From UBA9676 sp963730065 (lineage in GTDB: Bacteria; Actinomycetota; Actinomycetes; Streptosporangiales; Streptosporangiaceae), in the NCBI GenBank assembly GCA_963730065.1, contig CAVSQL010000008.1, forward strand, positions 62,001 to 126,000: 64,000 nt of DNA, read 5' to 3'. Of the stretch, positions 7,663 through 16,299 are shown piece after piece; positions within the stretch are counted from its first letter, which is position 1; the number at the start of each line of letters is the position of its first letter. Under the pieces are notes generated by a model, which ran no database searches, was not told the DNA's origin, and saw only the letters and a program-made list of their open reading frames with translations. A program made the translations under genes and the position numbers.

Positions 7663-7990
7663 TCTTCGAGCATACGGACCAGGGCCGACATCAGGCGATG
7701 AGGAGCCGGGCACAGCAGGGCCACCGCCTTCGCCGCCGTCCCGGTCACTCCGCGAGAAAACCTTCGAGCCAAGCTTCAGCCGGTGGGCCCATCCGGTAAG
7801 GCTCGCCTCGCCCGATGCCCGGCCGTCGGCCCTATCATGCTCCACACCGATATCTACCGCGGCATCAGGGCAGATTCGCCCGTTGGGCGCCGACTGCTGC
7901 CGCGGGGACCCGTATGCGGGATCGGCTGGCTGCCATCGGCCGTCTGCGGCCGGGGTATCGGCCGGCGAGCGAGGAGAGGGATAGACGACG
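7663..7990. other. Divergent intergenic region between AraC and methyltransferase genes
   Basis: 328 bp with outward-facing genes. A purine-rich gaggagaggg at 7971-7980 serves the gene starting at 7991. No recognisable riboswitch (SAM or SAH type), tRNA or long inverted repeat was found. Confidence 0.5.
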
Positions 7991-9028
7991 ATGACAGGAA
8001 CGGGGTCAGCTCTGGCCGACCGCCTGGCCCGGGGCACCGTGCTGGGGGCCGAGGGATACGTGTTCGAGCTGGAGCGCAGAGGTTACGTGAAGGCAGGAGC
8101 TTATGTGCCCGAGGCGGTGGTGGACTTCCCCGGCGCGGTCACCGAGCTGCACCGGGAGTTCCTGCGCGCGGGCGCCGACGTCATGGTGGCGCTGACCTAC
8201 TATGCCCATCGCGGCAAGCTGCGCCAGGTGGGCCGCGAGTCCGAGCTGGAGGCGATGAACAGGCAGGCCGTGCGGCTGGCCCGGCAGGTGGCGGCGGAAG
8301 GCGGCGCCTTGGTGGCTGGCAACGTGTGCAACACCTGGGCTTATAACCCGCACGACCCGGCCAGCGCTGATGTGGTGCGCGCCATGTATACCGAGCAGCT
8401 GGGCTGGGCGGCCGACGAGGGCATCGACTTCGTCATCGCCGAGACCAACGACTACCTCGGCGAGGCCCTGATCGGCCTGGAGGTCAGCCAGGAGCTTGGG
8501 CTGCCGGCGATGGTGACGCTGGCCACCACCGGGCCGGCCAAGACCTGGGACGGTTACGACTACGTCGAGGCGTGCCAGATCCTGGCCGACCACGGCGCCG
8601 CCATCGTGGGGCTGAACTGCGACCGCGGGCCCGCCACCATGCTGCCGCTGATCGCCAGGATCAGGGAGCAGGTCGGCTGCGCCGTGGCCGCGCAGCCGGT
8701 TCCGTACCGGACCACCGAGGCTTCGCCCACGATGGAATCGCTGCGGGCGGAAGGCGTGAACCGGGTCTTCCCGCTGGCGCTCGACCCGTTCAGCTGCACC
8801 AGGTTCGAGATGGCCGACTTCGCGGTGGCCGCTCGCGATCTCGGGGTGAACTACGTGGGCATCTGCTGCGGCGCCGGCCCGCACCATGTCCGGGCCATGG
8901 CCGAGGCGCTCGGGCGCACGGTGCCGGCCAGCAGGTACTCACCGTCCATGGACCTGCATCCGGTCCTGGGCACCGCGGCCTCGCGCCAGGACCGCGCCGT
9001 GCTTGACGCGTGGAACGTGACCCGTTAG
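7991..9028 (+). CDS. Zinc-dependent homocysteine S-methyltransferase family protein (345 aa)
   Basis: TIM-barrel methyltransferase of the homocysteine/betaine-homocysteine family. The three zinc cysteines are Cys210 in GLNCDRG and Cys292-Cys293 in GICCGAGPHH, matching the Cys triad of BHMT. The N-terminal AEGYVFELERRGYVKAGAYVPE replaces the usual DGGMGTEL. Members move a methyl group from a betaine, S-methylmethionine or another sulfonium/quaternary donor to homocysteine. Donor is unknown. A close paralogue lies at 39606-40628, and both are next to MIO-less lyase-fold genes, which suggests a linked pathway on a methylated amine. ATG 7991 has gaggagaggg upstream. Confidence 0.88.
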   Translation: MTGTGSALADRLARGTVLGAEGYVFELERRGYVKAGAYVPEAVVDFPGAVTELHREFLRAGADVMVALTYYAHRGKLRQVGRESELEAMNRQAVRLARQVAAEGGALVAGNVCNTWAYNPHDPASADVVRAMYTEQLGWAADEGIDFVIAETNDYLGEALIGLEVSQELGLPAMVTLATTGPAKTWDGYDYVEACQILADHGAAIVGLNCDRGPATMLPLIARIREQVGCAVAAQPVPYRTTEASPTMESLRAEGVNRVFPLALDPFSCTRFEMADFAVAARDLGVNYVGICCGAGPHHVRAMAEALGRTVPASRYSPSMDLHPVLGTAASRQDRAVLDAWNVTR

Positions 9029-9034
9029 CCCGTC

Positions 9035-9176
9035 AGGCCGTGTCTCGTAGATCTATGCCTCGCGAGCGGTCGCCATGAAGGGGGATGGGGAGGCGGGTGG
9101 GGGATCGCCAGCCACACGCCGCGAGAGGCCCGTCCGGCGGGCGCGCAGCAGGCTGGAGATCTACGAGACATGGCCT
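9035..9176. mobile_element. 142-bp MITE-like element with 20-bp terminal inverted repeats
   Basis: The left end aggccgtgtctcgtagatct (9035-9054) and right end agatctacgagacatggcct (9157-9176) are inverted repeats with one mismatch. The 100-bp interior codes for nothing evident. No target duplication is clear. The right end supplies the stop codon (9175-9177) of the convergent lyase gene, so insertion or excision here could have reshaped that C-terminus. No transposase with matching ends is present in the window. Confidence 0.8.
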
Positions 9177-10542
9177 AGTGGCCGGGGAGGTGCGCCGCCG
9201 CACCGAGCGCCTGCTGGAGCCGGCCCCCGTCTGCGCTCAGGTCCCGCTCCCCGGTGCCGTCGATCGGCGGGAACACCGACCGCACGAAGGAGAGCACGGG
9301 CCGGAGCGGTTGCGGCGGGTTCCGGCCGGTCACGAACAGCGCCTGGCTGGAGACGATCGCGAGAATCGCCAGCACACCGTCCAGGCATTCCGCAGCGCGG
9401 CGCTCCCGGCGGTAGGCGCCGAACGTCGGCGACAGCACGTCGGCGTGCGGGTCTTCCACGGCACCCGGCAGCAGCGCGGGCGTGGCCGCGGCGCGCGCCT
9501 CCTCGACGTAGCCGTTCGCCGCCCAGCCGTAGGCGTACGTGCCGTTCCCGGGAGCCCCCGGGGCCACCAGGTTGACCGGAAGATCGGAGGTCTCGGCGGT
9601 ATTGAGCGCGGTCACCTGGCGCTCGGCGACCAGCGCGAGATCGGCCCAGGCCGCTGACAGCGCGTTCAGGGCCGGGTACGCCATCCCGTTGTGAAAGCCG
9701 CCGCTCCGCACCGCCCGCCCGCCGGGGCGGCCCGCCTCGTCGCTGACGTAGACGACGTCGCTGGTCACCGAGCGCAGCGAGACCGTTGCCGCCTTCTCGA
9801 CCGCCGCGACCGCACGGTGTACCTGGCCCAGCACCCTCGGGATGATCCGGTAGCTCACCGGGGCCTGGTGAAATCGCCGCCCGGCCGTTCCGGCGCCTTC
9901 GAGATACCGCCGCAGCTCCCGCAGGGCGGCAGTCTCGTGCGGATCGCCCCAGAGACCGTCGAGGGCCTCGTCATAGGCGCCGAGAGGGGCACGGAATGCC
10001 TCGATCGAGAGGGCGCACATGCTTTCCGCCTGCCCGAGCCGGTACCGGGCGCTGATCGCGGCGTCGGCGGCCAGCGCCGCCGAGCACGGCGCGCCGCCCA
10101 GCAGTGCCTCCTTTTCGCCTTCGTGAAGGTCATCGCGTCGTAGCCCGGCGAGAACGTGGGCCATCGGGAGGACCTCACCGGTTCCGGCCTGGCCGTCGAG
10201 CGGTACCCGTGGCATTGGCCCGTCGAGCAGGGCCGCCACCCGCTCGGCGACGGAAGGCCGGGCCCCGGCATGCCCCGACACGAGGCTCGCCAGGCGGGCG
10301 AACAAGATTCCCCGCACCACCGCCGGATCGAGATGGCCGCCGCCGAAGCCCGCGCCAGGCGCGGGCCACCGGGCCCGGCGGGCGGTTTCCTGGCCCGGTG
10401 AACCCATCGCCGGCCCTTGCGCCGCGCCCGCCGTCATGGCCCGGCGCGCCTGGGCACCGACCCGCACGGGCTCACCACCGTAGGAAACGCGCCGGAAGTT
10501 CACGAGCGTGAAGTCGTCCCTGGTGTTCACCACCACCGTCAT
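9175..10542 (-). CDS. Aromatic ammonia-lyase-fold paralogue A, internally deleted (455 aa)
   Basis: Clear paralogue of the next gene (10597-12054) and of 38025-39482; all begin MTVxVxxRxDFTL. Family segments retained: GFGGGHLD, PLDGQAGTGEVLPMAH, SVTSDVVYV, SGGFHNGMAYPALNAL and AYGWAANGYVEEARAAATPALLP. The MIO-forming Ala-Ser-Gly of true ammonia lyases is missing; the site reads GQAGTGEVLP (117-126) with the Ser position lost. About 27 residues before GFGGG are also deleted compared with the paralogues, which removes the conserved FIYGVT loop carrying the tyrosine base. It may therefore be inactive or a regulatory partner of the intact paralogue. It lies 54 bp downstream of that gene and ends in the MITE. 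Confidence 0.8.
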   Translation of the reverse strand: MTVVVNTRDDFTLVNFRRVSYGGEPVRVGAQARRAMTAGAAQGPAMGSPGQETARRARWPAPGAGFGGGHLDPAVVRGILFARLASLVSGHAGARPSVAERVAALLDGPMPRVPLDGQAGTGEVLPMAHVLAGLRRDDLHEGEKEALLGGAPCSAALAADAAISARYRLGQAESMCALSIEAFRAPLGAYDEALDGLWGDPHETAALRELRRYLEGAGTAGRRFHQAPVSYRIIPRVLGQVHRAVAAVEKAATVSLRSVTSDVVYVSDEAGRPGGRAVRSGGFHNGMAYPALNALSAAWADLALVAERQVTALNTAETSDLPVNLVAPGAPGNGTYAYGWAANGYVEEARAAATPALLPGAVEDPHADVLSPTFGAYRRERRAAECLDGVLAILAIVSSQALFVTGRNPPQPLRPVLSFVRSVFPPIDGTGERDLSADGGRLQQALGAAAHLPGH

Positions 10543-10596
10543 GAGTGCCCTGGTCCTCTCCCCGCCCTCACCGGAAGCTCCGCCGATGACCCGCCG

Positions 10597-12054
10597 TCAT
10601 CGGCTGATGTCGAACGCAGCGGAGCCGGTGACCGCCGACCTGGCCAGCGCGGCCGCCAGGTCACTCCCGCGGGCCCCGGGGTCGCGCGGGCTCCCTTCGA
10701 CCGGGGGAAAGATCGCGCGGACGGCCGCCAGCAGATGGTGAAGCGGGGGAGCCGGCTGGCGCCCGGCGGCGAACAGCGCCTGGCTGGCCTCCGCGGCGAG
10801 CACGGCCAGCGCGCCGTCGAGGCACTCCGCGGCCCTGGCCTGCCGGCGGTAAGCACTGAAGGTCGGTGAGGACACGTCGTCTTGTGGGTCGTTGACCGCC
10901 GCAGGAAGCAAGGTCGGCATGGCGGCAGCCCGCGCCTCTTCCACCAGGCCGCTCAGCACCGGCTCCAGGCCCGTCGCCGCGCCGGCCGCAGACCGTGCAG
11001 CCCGCGCCGGTGGTGCGGAAGCCGCGGCGGTGCAGAGCGCCGTCACGTGCCGCTGGGCCAGCAGGGTCAGGTCGGCCCAGGAGGCTACGAGCGCGTTCAG
11101 CGCCGGGTACGCCATGGCATTGTGGAAGCCGCCGGTCGAGAAGGCCCGTCCCAGCGGGTGGCCTTCGTCGGGCGGGACGTACACGGGATTGTCGGTCACC
11201 GAACGCAGCGACACCCTGGCCGCCTCTTCGGCGCCCGTGACCGCCCGGTGCGCCTGCCCGAGCACCCGGCCGAGCACCCGGTAGCTCGCGGGCACCGCAT
11301 CAGATGCCCGGCCGTCGGGGGAGGCGCCCTCCAGGTAGCGGCGCAGCGCCGCCAGCGCCGACGCCTCGTCCTCGTCGCCCCAGAGGTCATCGAGTACGCC
11401 GTCGTACGCATCGAGCGGGGCGCCGAACGCCTCCACCGACAGGGCGAAGATCTGCTCGGCATGGTCCAGCCGGTGGCAGGCCTGCAGGGCCGTGTCCGCC
11501 GCGAGGGCGGCGGACACCGGAGACCCATTCATAAGCGGATTGGCCTCTCCCTCCTCAAGGTCATCGCGCCGGAAGCCGCTCATCACATGGGCCATCGGCA
11601 GCACCTCGCCGGCGCCGACCTCCCCGTCGAGCGGCACCCGGGGCAGCGGACCGTCGAGCAGGGCAGCCAGCCGCTCGGCGACAACCGGCCGGGCCTTGGA
11701 GTTCCCGGCCACGAAGTTGGCGAGCCGCGCGAAGAGGATGCCGCGCACGACACGCTCATCGAGGTACCCGCCCCCGAACCCGCGTGCCCAGTTACCCCGG
11801 CGGAAAGCGAACGCCCGCCCATGGGCCCGCTGCTGGTCCGGCGGGATGGTGAGCTTGGCCCGCGGCCCGAAGCTGCTGGTCACGCCGTAGATGAACTGGG
11901 TACGGTCGGACTCCAGCAGGCGCAAGAAGTTCGCCCGGCCCTCCGCCATGGCCCGGCGGGCTTCGGGGCCGATCGTGACGGGCTCCCCGCCCATGGCCAC
12001 CCGCCGGTAATTCTCCAGCGTGAAATCGTCCCTGCTAGTGACCGCAACAGTCAT
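10597..12054 (-). CDS. MIO-less aromatic ammonia-lyase-fold enzyme, paralogue B (485 aa)
   Basis: Histidine/phenylalanine ammonia-lyase fold by order of motifs: tyrosine loop FIYGVTSSFG (Tyr56), GFGGGYLDERVVRGILFAR, inner-loop PLDGEVGAGEVLPMAH (141-156), LMNGSPVSAALA, SVTDNPVYVP and STGGFHNAMAYPALNAL. In true lyases the inner loop is GxVGASGDLAPLxH; here one residue, the MIO serine, is missing. It therefore cannot form MIO by the known route. MIO-independent members of this fold are known (ergothionase, which eliminates trimethylamine). ATG 12054 is preferred: it aligns with the paralogue starts and gives the same 485-aa length as 38025-39482, while the open frame upstream is not conserved. 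It is the middle gene of a three-lyase run. Confidence 0.85.
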   Translation of the reverse strand: MTVAVTSRDDFTLENYRRVAMGGEPVTIGPEARRAMAEGRANFLRLLESDRTQFIYGVTSSFGPRAKLTIPPDQQRAHGRAFAFRRGNWARGFGGGYLDERVVRGILFARLANFVAGNSKARPVVAERLAALLDGPLPRVPLDGEVGAGEVLPMAHVMSGFRRDDLEEGEANPLMNGSPVSAALAADTALQACHRLDHAEQIFALSVEAFGAPLDAYDGVLDDLWGDEDEASALAALRRYLEGASPDGRASDAVPASYRVLGRVLGQAHRAVTGAEEAARVSLRSVTDNPVYVPPDEGHPLGRAFSTGGFHNAMAYPALNALVASWADLTLLAQRHVTALCTAAASAPPARAARSAAGAATGLEPVLSGLVEEARAAAMPTLLPAAVNDPQDDVSSPTFSAYRRQARAAECLDGALAVLAAEASQALFAAGRQPAPPLHHLLAAVRAIFPPVEGSPRDPGARGSDLAAALARSAVTGSAAFDISR

Positions 12055-12232
12055 CTGCACCTCGGGCGTCGCCGGTATCGCGCTGGGAGGGGCGCCGGTC
12101 TGGCCGGCTTCAGCCCCGGAGCCTGTTTGGAAGGTAGCTGGTGCCATCCGGCGAGGCAACGGCGGATGATCTGGGGCGGGCCGGCTGCAGGCGGGGCGGC
12201 CGCCGGCTGCGCCCCGCCACAGCGGGCGCAGG

Positions 12233-13684
12233 TCATTGGCCGGACAGAGCAGCCCGGGCGAAGCGGCCCGCCCGGACGGCATCGACAAGCGGCTCCAGCT
12301 CGGCGGGCGGGGTCTGCCCGCGGGCGGTGAAGTCGGCGAGCTCGCGCACGAGGCGAAGCGCCCGTCCGGTTCCCTCGCCCAGCCGGGAGGGCCGGCGCAG
12401 GTCGGTGGCCTGGGCGGCGACCAGGAGTTCGAGGGAGACGACCCGTGCGGCGAGGTCGGTCATCTCGGCGAGGCGTCTCGCCGAGAGCGGGGCCATCGTC
12501 GTGCGGTCCTCGATTCCTTCGGCCTTGCTCGAGCTCACGACCTCGAAGGAGACCGGGTGGGCGAGCAGGCGTGCCTCCGCCGCGATCGCCTGCGCGGCGC
12601 CGGCGAACTCGGCGAGGGCCTCCTCGCCCGTGTCCGGCTCGGCCGCCAGGCCGACCGGAAGGCCCGACAGGGGGCTCTGGAGCAGCTTCACGGTCCGTTC
12701 GGCGGCACAGGTCACCACCGTGGCCAGGGCGATGCGGGCAAAGTCCAGCGCGGCGGCGACCGGCACGATGTCGAGGTTGCCGACCGACACGATGCGCCGT
12801 TCGGCGAGGACGACGGCGGGATTGCACCCGGCGGAGTTGAGCTCGGTCTCGATCGTGGCCCGGACGTACCCGAGGGCGTCCCGGGCGGCGCCGAGGATCT
12901 GGGGGATGCTCCGGAAGGTGAGCGGGTCCTGCAGGTTCCTGGCGTTACCGGGCTCGAAGAGGGAGCTGCCGGCGAGCAGCGCACGGAGGCGGCGGATCGT
13001 CGCGACGGTGCCCGGGTACGGCCGGACCTCGGTGACCACGGGATGGAGAATGCTGAGGTTGCCCGCGAACGCCTCGAGGTCGAGGGCGGCGGCGACCTCG
13101 GCCTCGCCCAGCAGCCGTTCGGCGGCGAGCTCCGCCAGCGCGGCCCAGCCGGTGGCGAAGGCGTTGTTGTTGACGAGCGCCAGCCCTTCGTTGTCCGCGA
13201 GGACGAAGCCGGTCTCGTTAAGCAGCCCCTCCGCGAGGTCGGCCATGGGGCCGAGGTCAGCCTGGCCCACCGAGCCGAGGCTGCGAACGGCCGGCACCAG
13301 GCCACGGTTGAGGGCGTCGACCATCATCTCGGCCAGCTCCGGGCGGACACCGGCCGCGCCCTTGGCGAAGCCGTTCACCAGGCAGACCATCGCGGCCCTC
13401 ACTACGGGAGGCGGGGCCGGCGGTCCCTGGGCGATCAGGTGACCCCTGATCAGGAACCGGCTGAAGCCCTGGCGGGCCCCGGCGTCAAGCATGACGCTCT
13501 TCCGCTCCGCCAGTGCGGTTGTCAGGCCGTAGACGATGGCGCCCGACCGCAGCGCCTCCTCGACCACCTCCCGGGCCGCCGCCATCCGGTCGCGCGCCGC
13601 CGGGGCGAGAGCCACCTCAGCCTGCCCCTCGGCGACGGCGGCCAGGGAATCGATCGTCAGTGACGCGCCGTCCAGCACCACCAT
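12233..13684 (-). CDS. MIO-less HAL/PAL-fold enzyme of a second subfamily (483 aa)
   Basis: Closer to classical HutH in layout than its neighbours: tyrosine loop IVYGLTTALAERKS (Tyr52), SLGSVGQADLGPMADLAEG (135-152), ALVNNNAFATGWA, SFEVVSSSKAEGIEDRTTMAP and NARNLQDPLTFRSIPQILGAARDAL. The MIO site of HutH (GSVGASGDLAPL) here reads GSVGQADLGPM, so the Ala-Ser-Gly triad is absent although all else is well kept. It is 178 bp upstream of paralogue B on the same strand and is probably the first gene of that operon. It should not be named hutH: the cofactor residue for ammonia elimination is missing. It could be a lyase for a substrate with a better leaving group, or an isomerase/binding protein. 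Confidence 0.85.
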   Translation of the reverse strand: MVVLDGASLTIDSLAAVAEGQAEVALAPAARDRMAAAREVVEEALRSGAIVYGLTTALAERKSVMLDAGARQGFSRFLIRGHLIAQGPPAPPPVVRAAMVCLVNGFAKGAAGVRPELAEMMVDALNRGLVPAVRSLGSVGQADLGPMADLAEGLLNETGFVLADNEGLALVNNNAFATGWAALAELAAERLLGEAEVAAALDLEAFAGNLSILHPVVTEVRPYPGTVATIRRLRALLAGSSLFEPGNARNLQDPLTFRSIPQILGAARDALGYVRATIETELNSAGCNPAVVLAERRIVSVGNLDIVPVAAALDFARIALATVVTCAAERTVKLLQSPLSGLPVGLAAEPDTGEEALAEFAGAAQAIAAEARLLAHPVSFEVVSSSKAEGIEDRTTMAPLSARRLAEMTDLAARVVSLELLVAAQATDLRRPSRLGEGTGRALRLVRELADFTARGQTPPAELEPLVDAVRAGRFARAALSGQ

Positions 13685-14024
13685 AAGCGCGGCCCTCCGG
13701 GGGTGGGTGCCCCGGCCTTGACTTGTCCGGGGCTGGGTGCCCGGGCCGTGACCTGTCCGGGGGCGGGCGGCAGTGGGACCGGCACGTCGCTAGATTGGCA
13801 CGTGGGCCGGGTCGGAGTACAGGGGCGCCTACCCGGACACCGCCTGGCCGCCCCGTCATCGTCGGCGCCAGGGCCGACCGCCCCGGCCAGCCCGGGCGCC
13901 GGATTCGCGGGCGGGCCGCCATCTTCACGGGCCGGGCGCCGGGTTCGCACCGTCATCGCGGGCCGCCACGTTCACGGGCCGGTCGCCGGATTCACCGGCC
14001 GGGCACCCAGGTGGGTCTGCGCGG
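13685..14024. repeat. Intergenic region with short direct repeats
   Basis: 340 bp between two minus-strand genes, without a credible gene. A tandem pair of 30-bp units lies at 13701-13730 and 13731-13760 (core gggtgcccsggcc ... tgtccgg). Further on, a 33-bp sequence at 13914-13946 (core ttcacgggccgg) recurs at 13961-13993. The promoter of the lyase operon should lie near 13690-13760, inside the tandem pair. Confidence 0.65.
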
Positions 14025-15029
14025 TTACCCGGGCGGTCCGGTGGAGCCGCGCTCACGCAGGTGTGGCGGCTGGACGGTGCGGCGGCGGTAGGGCTTGCGC
14101 TCGATGGCGGCCAGGATGAGCCGGACGCCGGCGCGGACGATTCCGTCGATGTTCCAGTCCATCGTGGTGAGCGGCGGTGTCAGCAGCGCGGACATCGGGT
14201 GGTCGTCGTAGCCGCAGACCGACACCTCGTCCGGGATGCGCAGACCGAGGTCGCGGGCGGCCACGTAGGCGCCGTAGGCGATGGAGTCGGCGAAACAGAA
14301 CAACGCGGTGGGCCGGTCTGCCTTCGAGAGCACCCCGTGCGCCACCTCGGTCGCCGCCGTAAGCGCGAGCGGTGAGCTGATGATGCTCACGTCGAGGCCG
14401 AGCCGCTCGGCTTCCGCGGTGACGTGGATGTCGGCCGGGCGATCCGGCGTGCTGGGCTGGGTCGGGGTCAGCACCCCGATCCGCCGGTGGCCGAGCTTGT
14501 GCAGATGCTCCAGCGCGAGCGTCACTCCCGACCGGTTGTCGAACACCACCTCCCCCGCGGCCCGCCCGCCGTCGAGCGCGTCGCCGATCGACACGATGGG
14601 CAGGCTCTCCGCCAGCAGTGCCCATCTCTCATCCGACGGGTCGAGTGGATGCACGATCAGGCCGTCCACCCGCTGGTCCCGGAGCTGGTCGGCCAGCAGC
14701 AGCTGCCGTTCGGGATCGCCGGCGGCGTCCACCAGCAGGGCGTAGTGGTCACGGGCCAGCAGCGCGCCGCCCATGCCGACGCCGAGCAGCTGCTGCCACA
14801 GGTCCTCCAGCGAACCGAAGAGCAATCCCACCGTGCCGGTCCGGCCGCTGGCCAGGGCGCGTGCGATGCGGTTGACGTTGTAGCCAAGCTCAGCCGCGGC
14901 GCGGCGCACCCGCTCCTGGGTGTCCTCCGAGGTCTGGATGCCCCGCAGCGCATACGAGACAGCCGCAGGTGACAGCCCCGTCGCCTCTGCCACGTCGCGG
15001 ATCGTCGCACGCTTGCGTTGCTGCGGCAC
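14025..15029 (-). CDS. LacI-family transcriptional regulator (334 aa)
   Basis: N-terminal LacI helix-turn-helix: RATIRDVAEATGLSPAAVSYALRG with the hinge helix region NVNRIARALASGRTGTVGLLF. A periplasmic-binding-protein-like sensor domain follows, ending SVCGYDDHPMSALLTPPLTTMDW. It is divergent from the amidohydrolase/cupin operon at 15298 and the 268-bp gap holds two LacI-type palindromes, so it very likely controls that operon and itself. The effector is unknown. GTG 15029 is the start. Confidence 0.93.
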   Translation of the reverse strand: MPQQRKRATIRDVAEATGLSPAAVSYALRGIQTSEDTQERVRRAAAELGYNVNRIARALASGRTGTVGLLFGSLEDLWQQLLGVGMGGALLARDHYALLVDAAGDPERQLLLADQLRDQRVDGLIVHPLDPSDERWALLAESLPIVSIGDALDGGRAAGEVVFDNRSGVTLALEHLHKLGHRRIGVLTPTQPSTPDRPADIHVTAEAERLGLDVSIISSPLALTAATEVAHGVLSKADRPTALFCFADSIAYGAYVAARDLGLRIPDEVSVCGYDDHPMSALLTPPLTTMDWNIDGIVRAGVRLILAAIERKPYRRRTVQPPHLRERGSTGPPG

Positions 15030-15174
15030 CGTCCCAGCCTAGGATTTGCCGGCCCCGTGCCAGCCTAGTTGTCGCGGCCGCCGTGCCAGCCCGCCACGCT
15101 GTGGCAAGAGCCTAGTGGCAGTTCTCCGCCCGGCAGCACGCAGGGGCGGCCGGGGGTCTTGACGCGGCCGGTTC

Positions 15175-15212
15175 TGAAGCGCTTCACTGAAACGAGTAAG
15201 TGAATCGCTTCA
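15175..15212. promoter_or_regulatory. Pair of LacI-type operators
   Basis: tgaagcgcttca (15175-15186, perfect palindrome) and tgaatcgcttca (15201-15212, one mismatch) lie 26 bp apart centre to centre, so roughly on the same helix face. Both have the central CG typical of LacI-family operators. They lie between the divergent LacI gene and the operon starting at 15298. Confidence 0.8.
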
Positions 15213-15297
15213 GTGAACCGGATCAGTTGAGCCGGGCCGACCGGTGGCCGCCAGGTGACGCACCCGCGGCCGGCCCGGTGAGCGGCGGAGGAGCACC

Positions 15298-16299
15298 GTG
15301 CACGTCGACGTTCACCAGCACGTCTGGCCGGACGTGCTCGTCGAGGAGCTGCGGCGGCGATCACAGCCACCACGGCTGGACGGCTGGACCCTGCTCACCT
15401 CCGGCGAGCCGCCCTTCGAGGTGAACCCGGCCGACCACCACGCCGGGCAGCGGGCCGCACAGGCGGCCCGGGACGGCGTCGGCCGCGTGATCATCGGCCT
15501 GTCCAGCCCGCTCGGCATCGAGTACCTGGCGCCCGGGGACGCGGAACCGCTCCTGGATGCCTACCACCATGGGGTCGCCGAGCTGGGCGCCCCGTTCGCC
15601 GGGTGGGCCGCGGCCTGCCTGACGGCGATCGACGCGCCCGGCCTGGCCAAGCAGCTCGACCGGGGGTTCGCCGGCCTGCAGCTGCCAGCGACCGCGGTCG
15701 CGGACGAGTCCGGCTACCGCTGGTGCGGCCCGCTGCTCGACGTGCTCGCCGAACGGGACCTGCCGCTCTTCATCCACCCCGGGCCCGCCGCCGGCACAGG
15801 GGCGTGCGGGCCGGCGTGGTGGGCCGCGGTCGTCTCCTACGTAGAGCAGCTGCACGCGGCCTGGTTCGCGTTCCGCGCCTACGGCCGGCCCGCCTACCCG
15901 CGGCTCCGGGTCTGCTTCACCGCGCTGGCCGGTCTCGCGCCGCTGCATGGCGAGCGCCTGGCCGCGCGCGGCGGGGCCGATCCGCTGGCGCGGGGTGCGG
16001 TCGATCCGCGCATGTTCGTGGAGACGTCCAGCTACGGCCACCGGGCCGTCGACTCCGTGCTCCGCGTGCTCGGGGTTGACGTGCTCGTGTTCGGCTCCGA
16101 CCGGCCGTATGCGGAGCCGCATCCCGATCTTGGCCTCGGCGAGGCGGCCCACCACGCGATTCGCGTGGCCAATCCGGCCCGGCTGCTTCAGGGTGACCGG
16201 CTGCCGCTGGACGCCGGGATCCGATCGTCCCGCCACCGGGGAAGGAGTGACCGCGATGACCATTTCCGCACTGCCCGCCCGCTATCTCGACCAGCGTGA
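15298..16299 (+). CDS. Amidohydrolase_2 family metal-dependent hydrolase (333 aa)
   Basis: TIM-barrel hydrolase or decarboxylase of the amidohydrolase-2 (ACMSD-like) group. It begins MHVDVHQHVWPDVL, the HxH metal motif at the end of strand 1. LPLFIHPGPAAG supplies a further His and VDVLVFGSDRPYAEPH the conserved Asp. GLQLPATAV fits the group. Substrate is unknown. GTG start with a ribosome site gcggagga just before. It is first in an operon with a cysteine-dioxygenase-like cupin, whose start lies inside this gene's 3' end (44-nt overlap). Controlled by the LacI operators upstream. Confidence 0.85.
   Translation: MHVDVHQHVWPDVLVEELRRRSQPPRLDGWTLLTSGEPPFEVNPADHHAGQRAAQAARDGVGRVIIGLSSPLGIEYLAPGDAEPLLDAYHHGVAELGAPFAGWAAACLTAIDAPGLAKQLDRGFAGLQLPATAVADESGYRWCGPLLDVLAERDLPLFIHPGPAAGTGACGPAWWAAVVSYVEQLHAAWFAFRAYGRPAYPRLRVCFTALAGLAPLHGERLAARGGADPLARGAVDPRMFVETSSYGHRAVDSVLRVLGVDVLVFGSDRPYAEPHPDLGLGEAAHHAIRVANPARLLQGDRLPLDAGIRSSRHRGRSDRDDHFRTARPLSRPA

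Noticed and set aside
7663..7990. SAM or SAH riboswitch before the homocysteine methyltransferase gene
   Set aside because: No core motif or matching stems of the known classes could be found; only a ribosome binding site is clear.
12233..13684. Canonical histidine ammonia-lyase hutH
   Set aside because: Layout fits, but the Ala-Ser-Gly triad needed for MIO is replaced (GSVGQADLGP).
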